From positions 33,892 through 97,891 of the forward strand of contig JBBIWA010000014.1 in NCBI GenBank assembly GCA_037439425.1: 64,000 bases of DNA. Direction: 5' to 3'. The position numbers were made by a program, and so were the translations under genes. Under the pieces are notes generated by a model. It had not been told where the DNA came from. It saw only the letters and a program-made list of their open reading frames with translations, and did not search any database. Below are positions 38,081-46,130 of the stretch, piece by piece; position 1 is the stretch's first letter; each line of letters starts with the position of its first letter. Origin of the DNA: JBBIWA01 sp037439425 (GTDB taxonomy: Bacteria; Acidobacteriota; Blastocatellia; RBC074).

Positions 38081-38312
38081 CGCTGTCGCCCGCCTGCGCG
38101 GGCTGATGGTTGGTGATCCAATTTGATAGGTCTCCGTTGCTGCCATCGCCCGCGTGTGCGGGCGGGAGTCTCAAAGCTGTAAGTGTTCGGTCCCATCCCA
38201 CAGCCCGCGAATGCGGGCAGCAGCTTAAAGCCCAGCTTGGAGCGCGCAGCGCGTGACCCTGGGAGAGGCTGGACAAATGGTTCCCAGCCCGTGAAACGGG
38301 CGGCAGCCATTA
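38081..38312. repeat. Array of short GCCCGC-N4-GCGGGC palindromes
   Basis: Four copies of a 15-16-base palindrome: GCCCGCCTGCGCGGGC (38088), GCCCGCGTGTGCGGGC (38148), GCCCGCGAATGCGGGC (38203) and GCCCGTGAAACGGGC (38287), with GCGCGCAGCGCG near 38242. They are spaced 40-60 bases apart. Flanking words (GCTGC or CAGC) are partly shared, but the intervening sequences are unrelated. Confidence 0.75.
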
Positions 38313-38607
38313 CTCATACCGCTACACTCATACAACTAGTTAGGCTCCTACCTGACCAGAACCAGATTGACAGCTACCAGGAATGGCCTCGCTCAGAAGA
38401 GAGAGCTCTACACAGGGCTGGCTTGCGTGCTGATCTCTTCAACGGCCTGTGGCAAGAGCCTTCGCGCCAGATCCTATAATGCGGCTTGACAGACTTGAGA
38501 AGACCGCTATCTTCTCACCTATGCCTCACGCATAGGCAGATTCTGAGGCTGGCTTGACCAACTTTAGAAAACTTTGTCCTCCTTTTTCTACCAAGTCCTA
38601 CTTGGCA

Positions 38608-38864
38608 CACCCGCCCACAGCGGGTGCACGTCTTTATTGTAGGGTGAAAAAGCAGTAAGGATCGGTGGTGAGCCCCGGTGGGGGCATCAGATGATAGCGA
38701 GTCTGAGCCAGCGCGGGTGGGTCCAGGTCTGGAGAGCCTAAGGCCAGCCCCGGCCGGGGCTGGTGGTGGGCGAGAGCTTTCTCTCCACCAGCGCCCCTAG
38801 CGGGGCTAAGGCTTCAACCGATCTTCTTTTGACCCTACAATCGTGACGTGCACCCGCCCACAGC
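38608..38864. mobile_element. MITE-like palindromic element with flanking direct repeat
   Basis: Inverted arms 38622-38651 (GGGTGCACGTC then TTGTAGGGTGAAAA) and 38826-38855 enclose ~175 bases of GC-rich palindromes, including GAGCCCCGGTGGGGGC and CAGCCCCGGCCGGGGCTGG. The 14-base sequence CACCCGCCCACAGC occurs immediately to the left (38608-38621) and at the right end (38851-38864), like a target-site duplication, although it partly overlaps the inverted arm. There is no coding capacity. Confidence 0.55.
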
Positions 38865-38938
38865 TTTGCGGTTGACAAGGCAAACTCTGGCTCAGTAATA
38901 TGACTTCTCGTCGCGACCGGCCGTGACTTGAGAGAGTA

Positions 38939-39013
<75 letters not shown>

Positions 39014-39021
39014 CTATTCCC

Positions 39022-39100
39022 AAAGGCAAAAGGCAAATATCAAAAAAGGTGAGGGTTTCCTACGACCATCTTTGCCTTTTCACTTTTGCCTTTTGCCTTT
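39022..39100. repeat. AAAGGCA-word hairpin between tRNA-Pro and acyP
   Basis: AAAGGCAAAAGGCAAA (39022-39037) pairs perfectly over 16 bases with TTTGCCTTTTGCCTTT (39085-39100). Both arms are near-tandem repeats of AAAGGCA. The loop is 47 bases and contains another TTTGCCTTTT copy. The acyP start codon is 13 bases after the right arm and has no clear Shine-Dalgarno. Confidence 0.75.
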
Positions 39101-39112
39101 TGATTTGCCCTC

Positions 39113-39385
39113 ATGGTTGCCAGACGTTTCATCATTGATGGTGAAGTTCAGGGCGTGGGCTTTCGTTATTTCGCCTTGCGAGCAGCGGCGCGCCATCAAG
39201 TCACAGGCACCGTGCGCAATCTGCCGGATGGCCGGGTGGAAGTGATTGCTGAAGGTGAGCGCGAGGCGATCGAAGAGTTCAAGAAAGAGCTGGCAACCGG
39301 CCCGCGCCTGGCTCGCGTCACCAGGCTGGAGGAACTTGACATCGAGGTGACGGGCCGCTACCGTGACTTCCGCATAGACTACTAA
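39113..39385 (+). CDS. acyP: Acylphosphatase
   Basis: A 90-residue cytoplasmic enzyme hydrolysing acyl phosphates such as carbamoyl phosphate and acetyl phosphate. The signature GEVQGVGFRYFALRAAARHQVTG (start near residue 8, with catalytic Arg in GFRYF) and GTVRNLPDGRVEVIAEGE (with catalytic Asn) are complete. Its length is normal. The start lies right after the AAAGGCA-type hairpin. apt follows 25 bases downstream and may share its transcript. Confidence 0.95.
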   Translation: MVARRFIIDGEVQGVGFRYFALRAAARHQVTGTVRNLPDGRVEVIAEGEREAIEEFKKELATGPRLARVTRLEELDIEVTGRYRDFRIDY

Positions 39386-39410
39386 CCCTCAATGAAGGAG
39401 ACAATCCTTG

Positions 39411-39962
39411 ATGGCTGCCCCATTAGTCGAATCGCCAGAGGTAGTGGAACTCAAGCGCTTGATCCGTGAAATCCCGGACTTTCCCAAACCTGGGATTCTC
39501 TTCTACGACATCACAACTTTGCTCAAAGACGCGCGCGGATTGCGTACCGTCATCAATCGGCTGAGCGAGAATTTCTGCGGCCAGAGGATTGACACGGTAA
39601 TTGGCATCGAGGCGCGCGGATTTATCTTCGCGCCTGCCTTAGCCTATCATCTCGGCGCAGGCTTCGTCCCGGTGCGCAAGCCAAGGAAGCTTCCCTCCGA
39701 GGTCGAAAGCTACACCTATGATCTGGAGTACGGCAAAGACACGCTCGAGATCCATCGTGATGCTATCGGCCAGGGGCATCACGTGATCATCGCTGACGAC
39801 CTGCTCGCTACTGGTGGCACGGCTGAAGCCGTCGTCAGGTTGGTAGAGAAGTTGGGCGGCAAAGTAGCCGGGTTAGCCTTTGTGATCGAACTAGAGTTTT
39901 TGAGAGGGCGCGAGCGTCTGGCTGGCTATGATGTCTTCTCGCTACTGAAATATCAGTCCTGA
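39411..39962 (+). CDS. apt: Adenine phosphoribosyltransferase
   Basis: Salvages adenine with PRPP to AMP. The 183-residue protein has the family blocks IREIPDFPKPGILFYDITTLL near 15, GIEARGFIFAPALAYHLGAGFVPVRKPRKLP near 66 and the PRPP loop VIIADDLLATGGTAEA near 126. The ATG at 39411 has GAAGGAG 10 bases upstream; a TTG one codon earlier is possible. Confidence 0.96.
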   Translation: MAAPLVESPEVVELKRLIREIPDFPKPGILFYDITTLLKDARGLRTVINRLSENFCGQRIDTVIGIEARGFIFAPALAYHLGAGFVPVRKPRKLPSEVESYTYDLEYGKDTLEIHRDAIGQGHHVIIADDLLATGGTAEAVVRLVEKLGGKVAGLAFVIELEFLRGRERLAGYDVFSLLKYQS

Positions 39963-39999
39963 TCGGGTGCGTCCGTCTGGCACACTTGAGAGAGGCCCC

Positions 40000-41352
40000 A
40001 TGAGCTCTGGTCTCACCCCGCCTGGGCCGAAAGGCCATTTCTTGATCGGCCATCTACTGGATTCCAATCGGGACACGCTCAACTTTCTGACTCAATGTGC
40101 TCGCCAGTATGGCGACATAGTCTATCTCACTGCTTTCAATTTGCCGATCTACCTGCTCAATCATCCCGATGATATCGAGTACGTGCTGGTCACAAACAAT
40201 CGAAACTTTATCAAAGACAAGTGGCTGCGCACGCGCGCGGGCCGGAGACTGCTCGGCAATGGGTTGCTGACCAGCGAGGGCGATTTCTGGCTCCGGCAGC
40301 GACGACTAGCGCAACCAGCTTTTCATCGCGAGCAGGTTGCCGCTTATGGCCAAATCATGGTGGATTACACTGAGCGAATGCTTGCCAATTGGCAAGCTGG
40401 TCAGGTGCACGACATTCACCAGGACATGATGCGGCTGACACTGGAGATCGTGGCGAAAACGCTCTTCGATGCTGATGCTGCCAGCGCAGCTGATGAAGTC
40501 GGCCGTGCGCTGGAAGTTGTGGCTGCCCTGTTCGATTCTCAGGCGAGCTTTTCTGATTTTCTAGGGAACTTGCTGCCGATGCCCAGCTATTTCCGGTTTC
40601 ACCAGGCAGTCAAGCGGCTCGACCGGATCATTCACCACATCATCCAACAACGCCGGAGCAGCGGTCAGGAGAAGAAAGACCTGCTCGCCCTGTTGCTCGC
40701 TGCGCAAGATGAAGACGGAAGCCGAATGACAGATCAGCAATTGCGCGATGAGACGATGACTCTGTTTCTTGCGGGCCACGAAACGACGGCGCTCGCTTTG
40801 TCCTGGACCTGGTATCTGCTGGCGCAGCATCCGGAAGTGGAGAATAAGCTAGTAGCGGAGCTGCGGGAAGTGTTGAGAGGCCGCGCGCCCAGCGTCACGG
40901 ACTTGCCGCAGCTACGCTATGCTGAGAGGGTGATCAAGGAAGCCATGCGGTTGTATCCGCCAGCCTGGGCCATTGGCCGTGAGGCAATTGAAGATTGCGA
41001 GATTGGCGGCTATCACGTGCCTGCCGGAGCGCAGATCATGCTCTGCCAGTGGATACTACATCGGGATGCTCGCTACTTTGATCAGCCGGAGCAATTCAGC
41101 CCCGACCGCTGGGATGAGGAATTGGAGAAAAGACTACCGCGATACGCCTATTTTCCTTTTGGCGGTGGGCCGAGACTTTGCATCGGCAGCTCCTTTGCCA
41201 TGATGGAAGCCGTGTTGATTCTGGCCACTATTGCGTCACGATACCAGCTCAAGCTGGTGGCCGGGCATTCGGTTACCCCGATGCCTTCTATTACTTTGCG
41301 CCCGAAAGAAGGGATCAAAGTGGAGGTGGCCAGCCGGGGCGGCACCTTGTAA
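40000..41352 (+). CDS. Cytochrome P450
   Basis: A 450-residue heme monooxygenase. The I-helix oxygen site is FLAGHETTALALSW near 258, ExxR is in VIKEAMRLYPP near 310, and the heme loop FPFGGGPRLCIG places the iron-ligating Cys at 394. The proline-rich start PPGPKGHFLIGHLL resembles CYP102/CYP4-type (fatty-acid or terpenoid) P450s. There is no fused reductase and no ferredoxin gene nearby. The ATG at 40000 follows GAGAGAGG. The substrate is unknown. Confidence 0.93.
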   Translation: MSSGLTPPGPKGHFLIGHLLDSNRDTLNFLTQCARQYGDIVYLTAFNLPIYLLNHPDDIEYVLVTNNRNFIKDKWLRTRAGRRLLGNGLLTSEGDFWLRQRRLAQPAFHREQVAAYGQIMVDYTERMLANWQAGQVHDIHQDMMRLTLEIVAKTLFDADAASAADEVGRALEVVAALFDSQASFSDFLGNLLPMPSYFRFHQAVKRLDRIIHHIIQQRRSSGQEKKDLLALLLAAQDEDGSRMTDQQLRDETMTLFLAGHETTALALSWTWYLLAQHPEVENKLVAELREVLRGRAPSVTDLPQLRYAERVIKEAMRLYPPAWAIGREAIEDCEIGGYHVPAGAQIMLCQWILHRDARYFDQPEQFSPDRWDEELEKRLPRYAYFPFGGGPRLCIGSSFAMMEAVLILATIASRYQLKLVAGHSVTPMPSITLRPKEGIKVEVASRGGTL

Positions 41353-41430
41353 TCGAACCTTCGAGTAAATAGCCCACCAGCATCATCCTGTCCGCCATTC
41401 ACCACGCACTGCGGCAAAAGGAGAGGGAAA

Positions 41431-41464
41431 CAAAAAAAGGCCGTAGCCAGGAAAGCCACGGCCT
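41431..41464 (-). terminator. Intrinsic terminator on the minus strand
   Basis: Read on the minus strand, AGGCCGTGGC then a short loop and GGCTACGGCCT form a strong stem, followed immediately by TTTTTTTG (complement of 41430-41437). This is a textbook rho-independent terminator pointing leftwards. It implies a minus-strand transcript from the 41.5-42 kb region and lies just after the convergent P450 gene. Confidence 0.8.
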
Positions 41465-41571
41465 GTCCAAACCTCAGGAAAGGAGGAGAGACGAAGGTGT
41501 TAAATTGGATCTTCCATACTTCGGATCAAGGATCGGCAAAGGCAGATTGGATAGCTGTCATCACCATCGTA

Positions 41572-41928
41572 TTATTGAACATCGCCAGCAAGAAGGTAGC
41601 CATTCCAATCTGAGTCAGGTCGCCGCTTGCGAAAGCGGCTCGGGCGCTGCCGGAGCGCATCAATCAACCGCGGATTACCTGTTAGCTTGAGCAGAATATT
41701 CGGCCCATTGAAGAAACAGGTCACGCATTTGAAGACCGAGCCGGGATAGCTGAAAGTATCTAGCTGCGCTGTGACGAATTCCCGATCAAGGGCCGCCTGA
41801 GCAGTGCCAAAGTCTTCCAGTAGGGCGACGATTTCGTCCTCACTTGCTGCTCCACGGTTGAGCGAGAGAATGAAGAGATTGCTGATGCCGCCCGCTTTGG
41901 CATAAGCCTTCCGGCTTATCGCCCACAT
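41572..41928 (-). CDS. Small hypothetical protein, possibly a decayed gene
   Basis: An open frame of 118 residues (MWAISRKAYAKAGGISNLFIL...) in front of a clear minus-strand terminator. I do not recognise it. Its first ~95 residues look protein-like (EDEIVALLEDFGTAQAALDREF), whereas the Arg-rich end does not. In another frame the last ~43 codons (ending at ~41526) read RAAFASGDLTQIGMATFLL and on to SAFADP, which looks equally protein-like. Upstream, another open frame ends TCGSKYNAPYGTGVIGAGE with its stop overlapping the ATG here. The pattern fits a frameshifted remnant of a longer gene or two small overlapping genes. Confidence 0.4.
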   Translation of the reverse strand: MWAISRKAYAKAGGISNLFILSLNRGAASEDEIVALLEDFGTAQAALDREFVTAQLDTFSYPGSVFKCVTCFFNGPNILLKLTGNPRLIDALRQRPSRFRKRRPDSDWNGYLLAGDVQ

Positions 41929-41931
41929 CAC

Positions 41932-42626
41932 TGAGTCACCGCCACCCCTGGAGTCGGCTGCTCACCAGCGCCAATCACCCCGGTGCCATAGGGGGCATTG
42001 TACTTGCTGCCGCAGGTCAGAATAGTGCCTCAACTGCTACAGAGTTGGTAGCTATTAGGGGTCAGCTTTCAGCTTGTAGCAAGACCACTACCAGAACGAC
42101 GTTGAAAGAGCAGTAGCCAATGACTGACAGCGACACTGCTCCCAGTGAGTTTTATTACTGAATGGAAAAACTATTGACTCGAACCCAAAATTCAAATGCG
42201 AGCTCGTCAGTAGTTCCTGGAATAAGCCGGTTGTCTAAGACTTCCTGACGCTGGTTCGAGGGTGAACTCTAGCAGTGCATACCTGATACGATGTTAGCGG
42301 CGCCCGTTGAATAGTGAGGATCAACCGCCAGGGGTTTCAGGCAAGGGCGATTATACATGGCTGAGTGAGACACTTCAACATGATTTCCAAACAGTCTCAG
42401 CAGCGGGGTGCAACTAAAAACGGGACGAGACCGCAACAGCTTGCCCTCACGAGCGCACGCTTCTAGTGCACCTAACTCGTGCCCTCCCACAGCACGTAAG
42501 ATGCGTGCGCTCCCAGGACCAGTCCCACTTTCAATTGCACCTTCGGCGGCAGCTTCTCTGAAGGACTGAAGACAGGCGTGGCCGCGCTGATGGTGGTTGG
42601 CCGGGCCAACGGAAAGGGCGTCGAAA
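41932..42626. other. Non-coding stretch with a repeat remnant
   Basis: About 700 bases without a supported gene. Near 41940-42045 lies the end of a minus-strand open frame (33 codons, ends AVTQ) that may belong to the decayed gene at 41572. The segment 42455-42520 contains GAGCGCACGCTTCTAGTGC and AAGATGCGTGCGCTCCCAGG, halves of the GCACGC palindrome family seen at 8.5 and 37 kb. Confidence 0.5.
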
Positions 42627-43133
42627 TCAGGGTTCGGTTCCAGCCGGAGTCTCACGGAATTCGACCGGTTCGCGGCAACACATGCAAGGTCCTGGTTTGT
42701 GCGTGACAATGTTGCAGACTTCGCAGTAGTAATAGAGATCATAGAGCTGGCCATCGCGCAGCGATTGCAGCTTGATTACCTCAATGAATGAGGTAGCAGG
42801 AAACAACCGCGCTGTCACCTGCAACTTGCGCTCGCGCACTCGTTGATCGTCATAGATGGCGGCGGCAGTATCAGTGGGAAGGAAAGGGTAGAGTTTACCT
42901 TCGGCTGTTTTGAGACTGTAGAGATGGCCTCGTTTGTCACAGTCGGTCGTGGTGTGATAAAGACGGTCCAGTTCCTCAGTCAGACAAACTACCTGACCAC
43001 GCAAAATGATGGGTGAAGGCTCTTGCAGCGGTTTCTCTGAAGAAAGCCTCTCCTGAGCCGAAGCAATCTGACTCAGCGCGCCGAGCCACAGCAGCGCAAG
43101 CAGCACGATTTGTTTGAGCAGCCGATTCATCAT
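42627..43133 (-). CDS. Exported Cys-rich hypothetical protein
   Basis: A 168-residue protein with a signal peptide (LLKQIVLLALLWLGALSQIASAQ) and a C-terminal cysteine cluster, YYCEVCNIVTHKPGPCMCC. This resembles the heavy-metal-binding CxxC...PGxCxxC knuckle and probably holds a metal. The middle region (residues 40-130) has a small beta-rich domain starting IILRGQVVCLTEELDRLY, perhaps an OB-like fold. The ATG at 43133 or 43130 follows GGGAG. Family unknown; a periplasmic metal-binding role is inferred from the knuckle only. Confidence 0.7.
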   Translation of the reverse strand: MMNRLLKQIVLLALLWLGALSQIASAQERLSSEKPLQEPSPIILRGQVVCLTEELDRLYHTTTDCDKRGHLYSLKTAEGKLYPFLPTDTAAAIYDDQRVRERKLQVTARLFPATSFIEVIKLQSLRDGQLYDLYYYCEVCNIVTHKPGPCMCCREPVEFRETPAGTEP

Positions 43134-43235
43134 TTTTATTCTCCCTGCAGAGACTTTACCAGATGGTCCAGCTGAGCGCAATTGAGAGAGAGAAAGTTCT
43201 CGCTGAAACAGCTACCGAAATTGTTACCCCCAAGC

Positions 43236-43241
43236 TATAAT
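43236..43241 (+). promoter_or_regulatory. Possible -10 box for mpl
   Basis: A TATAAT hexamer 103 bases before the mpl start, in the divergent spacer. No good -35 is at the right distance, so this is a weak call. Confidence 0.3.
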
Positions 43242-43343
43242 CACTGTCGGCTTCCGATGGGAAGCGAAAAACCAAATTGAAAGGTAGTTGTTAGATTCGG
43301 CGCCTCACCTACCAAATCACCAGCAATCAGTTCCAGACGCTTC

Positions 43344-44783
43344 ATGCAGACGAAACATTTTCACCTCATTGGGGTATGCGGCACAGCAATGGCTTCGCTC
43401 GCGGGCTTGCTCAAGGCTCAAGGCCATCGCGTCACCGGTTCGGACAAAGCTTTTTACCCGCCGATGTCTGACGAGCTGCGGCGACTCGGCATTGAGACTT
43501 ACGATAGTTTTGATCCCGCGCACCTGCAACCGCCGCCGGATGTAGTGGTGATTGGCAATGCGACCTCGCGCGGCAATCCTGAGATCGAATATGTGTTGAA
43601 TGCCAAACTGCGTTACGCATCGATGCCTGAAGTGATTCGTGAGCATTTCATTCGCGGACGTCACTCGGTTGTCGTTGCGGGCACGCACGGCAAGACGACG
43701 ACCACTTCACTGTTAGCCTGGGTGATGGAGTTGGGGGGGCTGGATCCTACTTTTCTCCTTGGAGGTGTGGCGGAGAATTTTGGCGCAAGCTTCAAGCTGG
43801 GCTCGTCTGATTACTTCTTGATCGAAGGAGATGAATACGATACGGCTTACTTCGACAAGGGCGCGAAATTCATGCACTATTTGCCCGACACGGTAGTACT
43901 CAACAACATCGAGTACGATCATGCCGACATCTATCCAGACCTTGAAGCGGTCAAGAAGGCATTTCGGTTGCTGGTCAATCTAATCCCTTCCAACGGCTGC
44001 TTGGTGGCAGGTTGGGATTCCCCCTTGGTGCGCGAGATCATCACGCAGGTAGTGGCTCCCCAAGGCGTTTGGTGTCGGGTCGAGAGCTTTGGCATTGACA
44101 GCGAAGCTAAATGGACGGCGCGAGAGATAGACTTTTCACCTGCTGAGACTCGCTTTACAGTCTTTTGCGAAAACAAGGAGCTAGCCCGGTTCTGCACCCC
44201 GCTGGCGGGCTATTTCAATGTGCGTAACTGTTTGGGAGCTATTGTGGCGGCCGAGTGGCTGGGCATCGACCGGAAGGCGGTGGCCGAAGCGCTAGCGACC
44301 TTCAAGAGCGTCAAGCGGCGGATGCAGGTGCGCGGCGTCGTAGATGGTGTCACGGTGATTGACGACTTTGCGCATCATCCAACGGCCGTGCGCGAAACTC
44401 TACAAGCGGTTGCACAAAAGTACCCGCAACGTCGCATCGTCGCCATCTTTGAGCCGCGCTCGTGGACTTCGCGCAAGAAGGTCTTCCAGCAGCAGTATGC
44501 GCAAGCCTTCTCATCTGCGAGCGAAGTTGTGATTGCCCCTCTCTTTGAATCTTTCCGTTTAGCCGCTGACGATCAATTATCGGTTGAGGAGTTGGTGGCC
44601 GCCTTAGCTGCGCAAGGAAAGGTCGCTGCCTCAATTGAAGGGGCCGAGGCGATCGTGGCATATCTTGCACCGCGCTTGCGGTCTGGCGATGTAGTGGTCA
44701 TTATGTCTAATGGAGGTTTTGGAGGGATTCATCAGAAGATGCTCGAGGCTCTTGAATCGCGTAGCCGCGGTTCGGTCGCTTGA
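43344..44783 (+). CDS. mpl: UDP-N-acetylmuramate:L-alanyl-gamma-D-glutamyl-meso-diaminopimelate ligase
   Basis: Recycles the cell-wall tripeptide by ligating it to UDP-MurNAc, using ATP. The N-terminus FHLIGVCGTAMASLAGLLKAQGHRVTGSDKAFYPPMS and the P-loop VVAGTHGKTTTTSLLAWV near 112 separate it from MurC. The Mur-ligase middle (DEYDTAYFDKGAKFMHY, then NIEYDHADIY) and C-terminal DDFAHHPTAVRET near 342 are all present. The 479-residue length is normal. It indicates a Gram-negative-type peptidoglycan with meso-diaminopimelate and wall recycling. The stop overlaps the next frame but not the chosen start. Confidence 0.95.
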   Translation: MQTKHFHLIGVCGTAMASLAGLLKAQGHRVTGSDKAFYPPMSDELRRLGIETYDSFDPAHLQPPPDVVVIGNATSRGNPEIEYVLNAKLRYASMPEVIREHFIRGRHSVVVAGTHGKTTTTSLLAWVMELGGLDPTFLLGGVAENFGASFKLGSSDYFLIEGDEYDTAYFDKGAKFMHYLPDTVVLNNIEYDHADIYPDLEAVKKAFRLLVNLIPSNGCLVAGWDSPLVREIITQVVAPQGVWCRVESFGIDSEAKWTAREIDFSPAETRFTVFCENKELARFCTPLAGYFNVRNCLGAIVAAEWLGIDRKAVAEALATFKSVKRRMQVRGVVDGVTVIDDFAHHPTAVRETLQAVAQKYPQRRIVAIFEPRSWTSRKKVFQQQYAQAFSSASEVVIAPLFESFRLAADDQLSVEELVAALAAQGKVAASIEGAEAIVAYLAPRLRSGDVVVIMSNGGFGGIHQKMLEALESRSRGSVA

Positions 44784-44830
44784 TTCAGTGCATCAGGAGA
44801 AGCAGATCCATTTTGATCGGGAGGGGAAAG

Positions 44831-45295
44831 ATGCGACTAGTGTCTAGAGGTAGCGTTTTAATCTTCTTGGCGCTGGCAGTTTGCCAAGTGAGCCTGGCAA
44901 AGGGCCAGACTCAGAATGCTTCAGGAAAAGAACAAGATCAGCCCTACGTGGTCGAATACTATTACAAAGCGCGCTGGGGCTACGCCGATGAATTTATTCG
45001 ACTCTTTAAGAAGAATCACTTTCCTGTGCTCAAGAAACAGATCGAAACCGGGCGCATTCTTCAGGTGAGCGCTGTGCGCCCGCGCTATCACGCCACGGAA
45101 GATGGGCGTTGGGATTACAAGGTGACGATTGTCTTTAAAAACCTCGCGGCCGCTCACGATTCGAGCCAGGAAGAAGCCATCATCAAACAACTCTTTCCGG
45201 ATCAGGAGACATTCCGCCGCGAAGAGCAGCGGCGCTTCGAGATCTTGCTGGCGCACTGGGACGTGCCGGTCGTCAGTGTCGTCCTAGATCAGTAG
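44831..45295 (+). CDS. Exported small hypothetical protein
   Basis: A 154-residue protein with a signal peptide (VLIFLALAVCQVSLAKG). The mature part, starting YVVEYYYKARWGYADEFIRLFKKNHFPVLKKQIETG, looks like a ferredoxin-like dimeric alpha/beta-barrel, as in small secreted proteins common in Acidobacteriota. The function is unknown. The ATG at 44831 follows GGAGGGGAAAG, a good ribosome-binding site; upstream in-frame starts lie in the mpl end. It is probably co-transcribed with mpl. Confidence 0.72.
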   Translation: MRLVSRGSVLIFLALAVCQVSLAKGQTQNASGKEQDQPYVVEYYYKARWGYADEFIRLFKKNHFPVLKKQIETGRILQVSAVRPRYHATEDGRWDYKVTIVFKNLAAAHDSSQEEAIIKQLFPDQETFRREEQRRFEILLAHWDVPVVSVVLDQ

Positions 45296-45318
45296 CGCGG
45301 CCAGATTAACGGCCAGAT

Positions 45319-45430
45319 TAAGGCTTCTGTTAAAAAATAAGTTGATGCTCTGTAGCACAAAGTGCAGCTTTTCGGCTTTTTTCAAACCTGCGTTAGAAAA
45401 TGGATCAATTTATTTTTTAACGAAGCCTAA
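45319..45430. mobile_element. 112-bp MITE-like inverted-repeat element
   Basis: AAGGCTTCTGTTAAAAAATA (from 45320, continuing AGTTGAT) and ATCAATTTATTTTTTAACGA (from 45403, continuing AGCCTAA) are imperfect complements over ~26 bases with about three differences. The 57-base core holds GCACAAAGTGC, a smaller palindrome. It is much more AT-rich than its surroundings and has no coding capacity, as expected for a small non-autonomous transposon relic. It lies after the mpl operon. Confidence 0.6.
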
Positions 45431-45538
45431 ATGACGCGCCAGCGATGACACAGGGGAGAGTTTGCCCGCTTGAGCAGCGCTCCGAAAATTTTTTGGCTAG
45501 GAGCGAAAAAAAGACTTCCCCACAACCCCCCTTCTGAC

Positions 45539-45544
45539 TATAAT
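45539..45544 (+). promoter_or_regulatory. Possible -10 box before a long leader
   Basis: TATAAT in a T/A-rich pocket, with no convincing -35 at the usual distance. If used, it would give the sigma-like gene at 46131 a leader of about 580 bases that contains several hairpins. Confidence 0.35.
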
Positions 45545-45580
45545 AGCCCCATCGTAATCACTGGGGTTTGCTTTTCAAAG

Positions 45581-45960
45581 TTTGATGCGGCGACCTACCG
45601 CGCTGCGTCAAAACCACGAGAGGAGTCCTGCGTAGTACGCACAAGTTTTTTGAGCGAATTGAGACCTGAGAGCTAGAGGGCGAGCGAGTTTGATTCTTGT
45701 TCGTTACGTGTGGCTTGGCAACGTGACCTCACAGCCTGTGTCTGAAGAAGACGGATTCTAGCGTTTCTCGGTGAAGTTATGACGGGAACGGTTGACGCTC
45801 ATCTCGCCAAAGATTTCCGGCAGAATTTTGGCACCCATCTGGCTGCGTCAACTCCGTCCACCCGGAGTTGGCGATAACGTGTAAAAAATTTAATCCGGTA
45901 GGAGATAGACCTGATTTCGTGAGAGACGAGGACTCTCGTTCGTGCTGACGACTGCACGAA
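45581..45960 (+). other. Structured leader candidate upstream of the sigma-like gene
   Basis: Five hairpins in ~380 bases: TTTGATGCGGCG/CGCTGCGTCAAA (45581-45612), GTTACGT/ACGTGAC (45703-45727), AACTCCG/CGGAGTT (45850-45869), GAGAG/CTCTC (45921-45937) and TTCGTGC/GCACGAA (45939-45960). The stretch 45431-46130 has no supported gene. It could be a regulatory leader or a separate small RNA. Confidence 0.35.
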
Positions 45961-46130
45961 GGTGCGGGCTTCAGTATCGGGGCTCTCTTTCTTCGTTGGG
46001 GGACCGCTCACTCCGCCAGGATATGGGTCTGGTACTGGAAGCTTGGTCCCGAGAGCTTCAGCTCATGTGCTTGGGCTACTTACCAGCTAGCATCCTTAAG
46101 TTTGTAGGCTAAGATGTCAGGAAGGTGATC

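Noticed and set aside
38081..38312. Possible CRISPR array
   Set aside because: Repeats are only 15-16 bases, internally palindromic and unevenly spaced, spacers are 25-45 bases, and there are no cas genes in the window.
42269..42754. 161-codon minus-strand open frame
   Set aside because: Covers a repeat remnant and overlaps the Cys-rich exported protein in another frame; no gene-like features.
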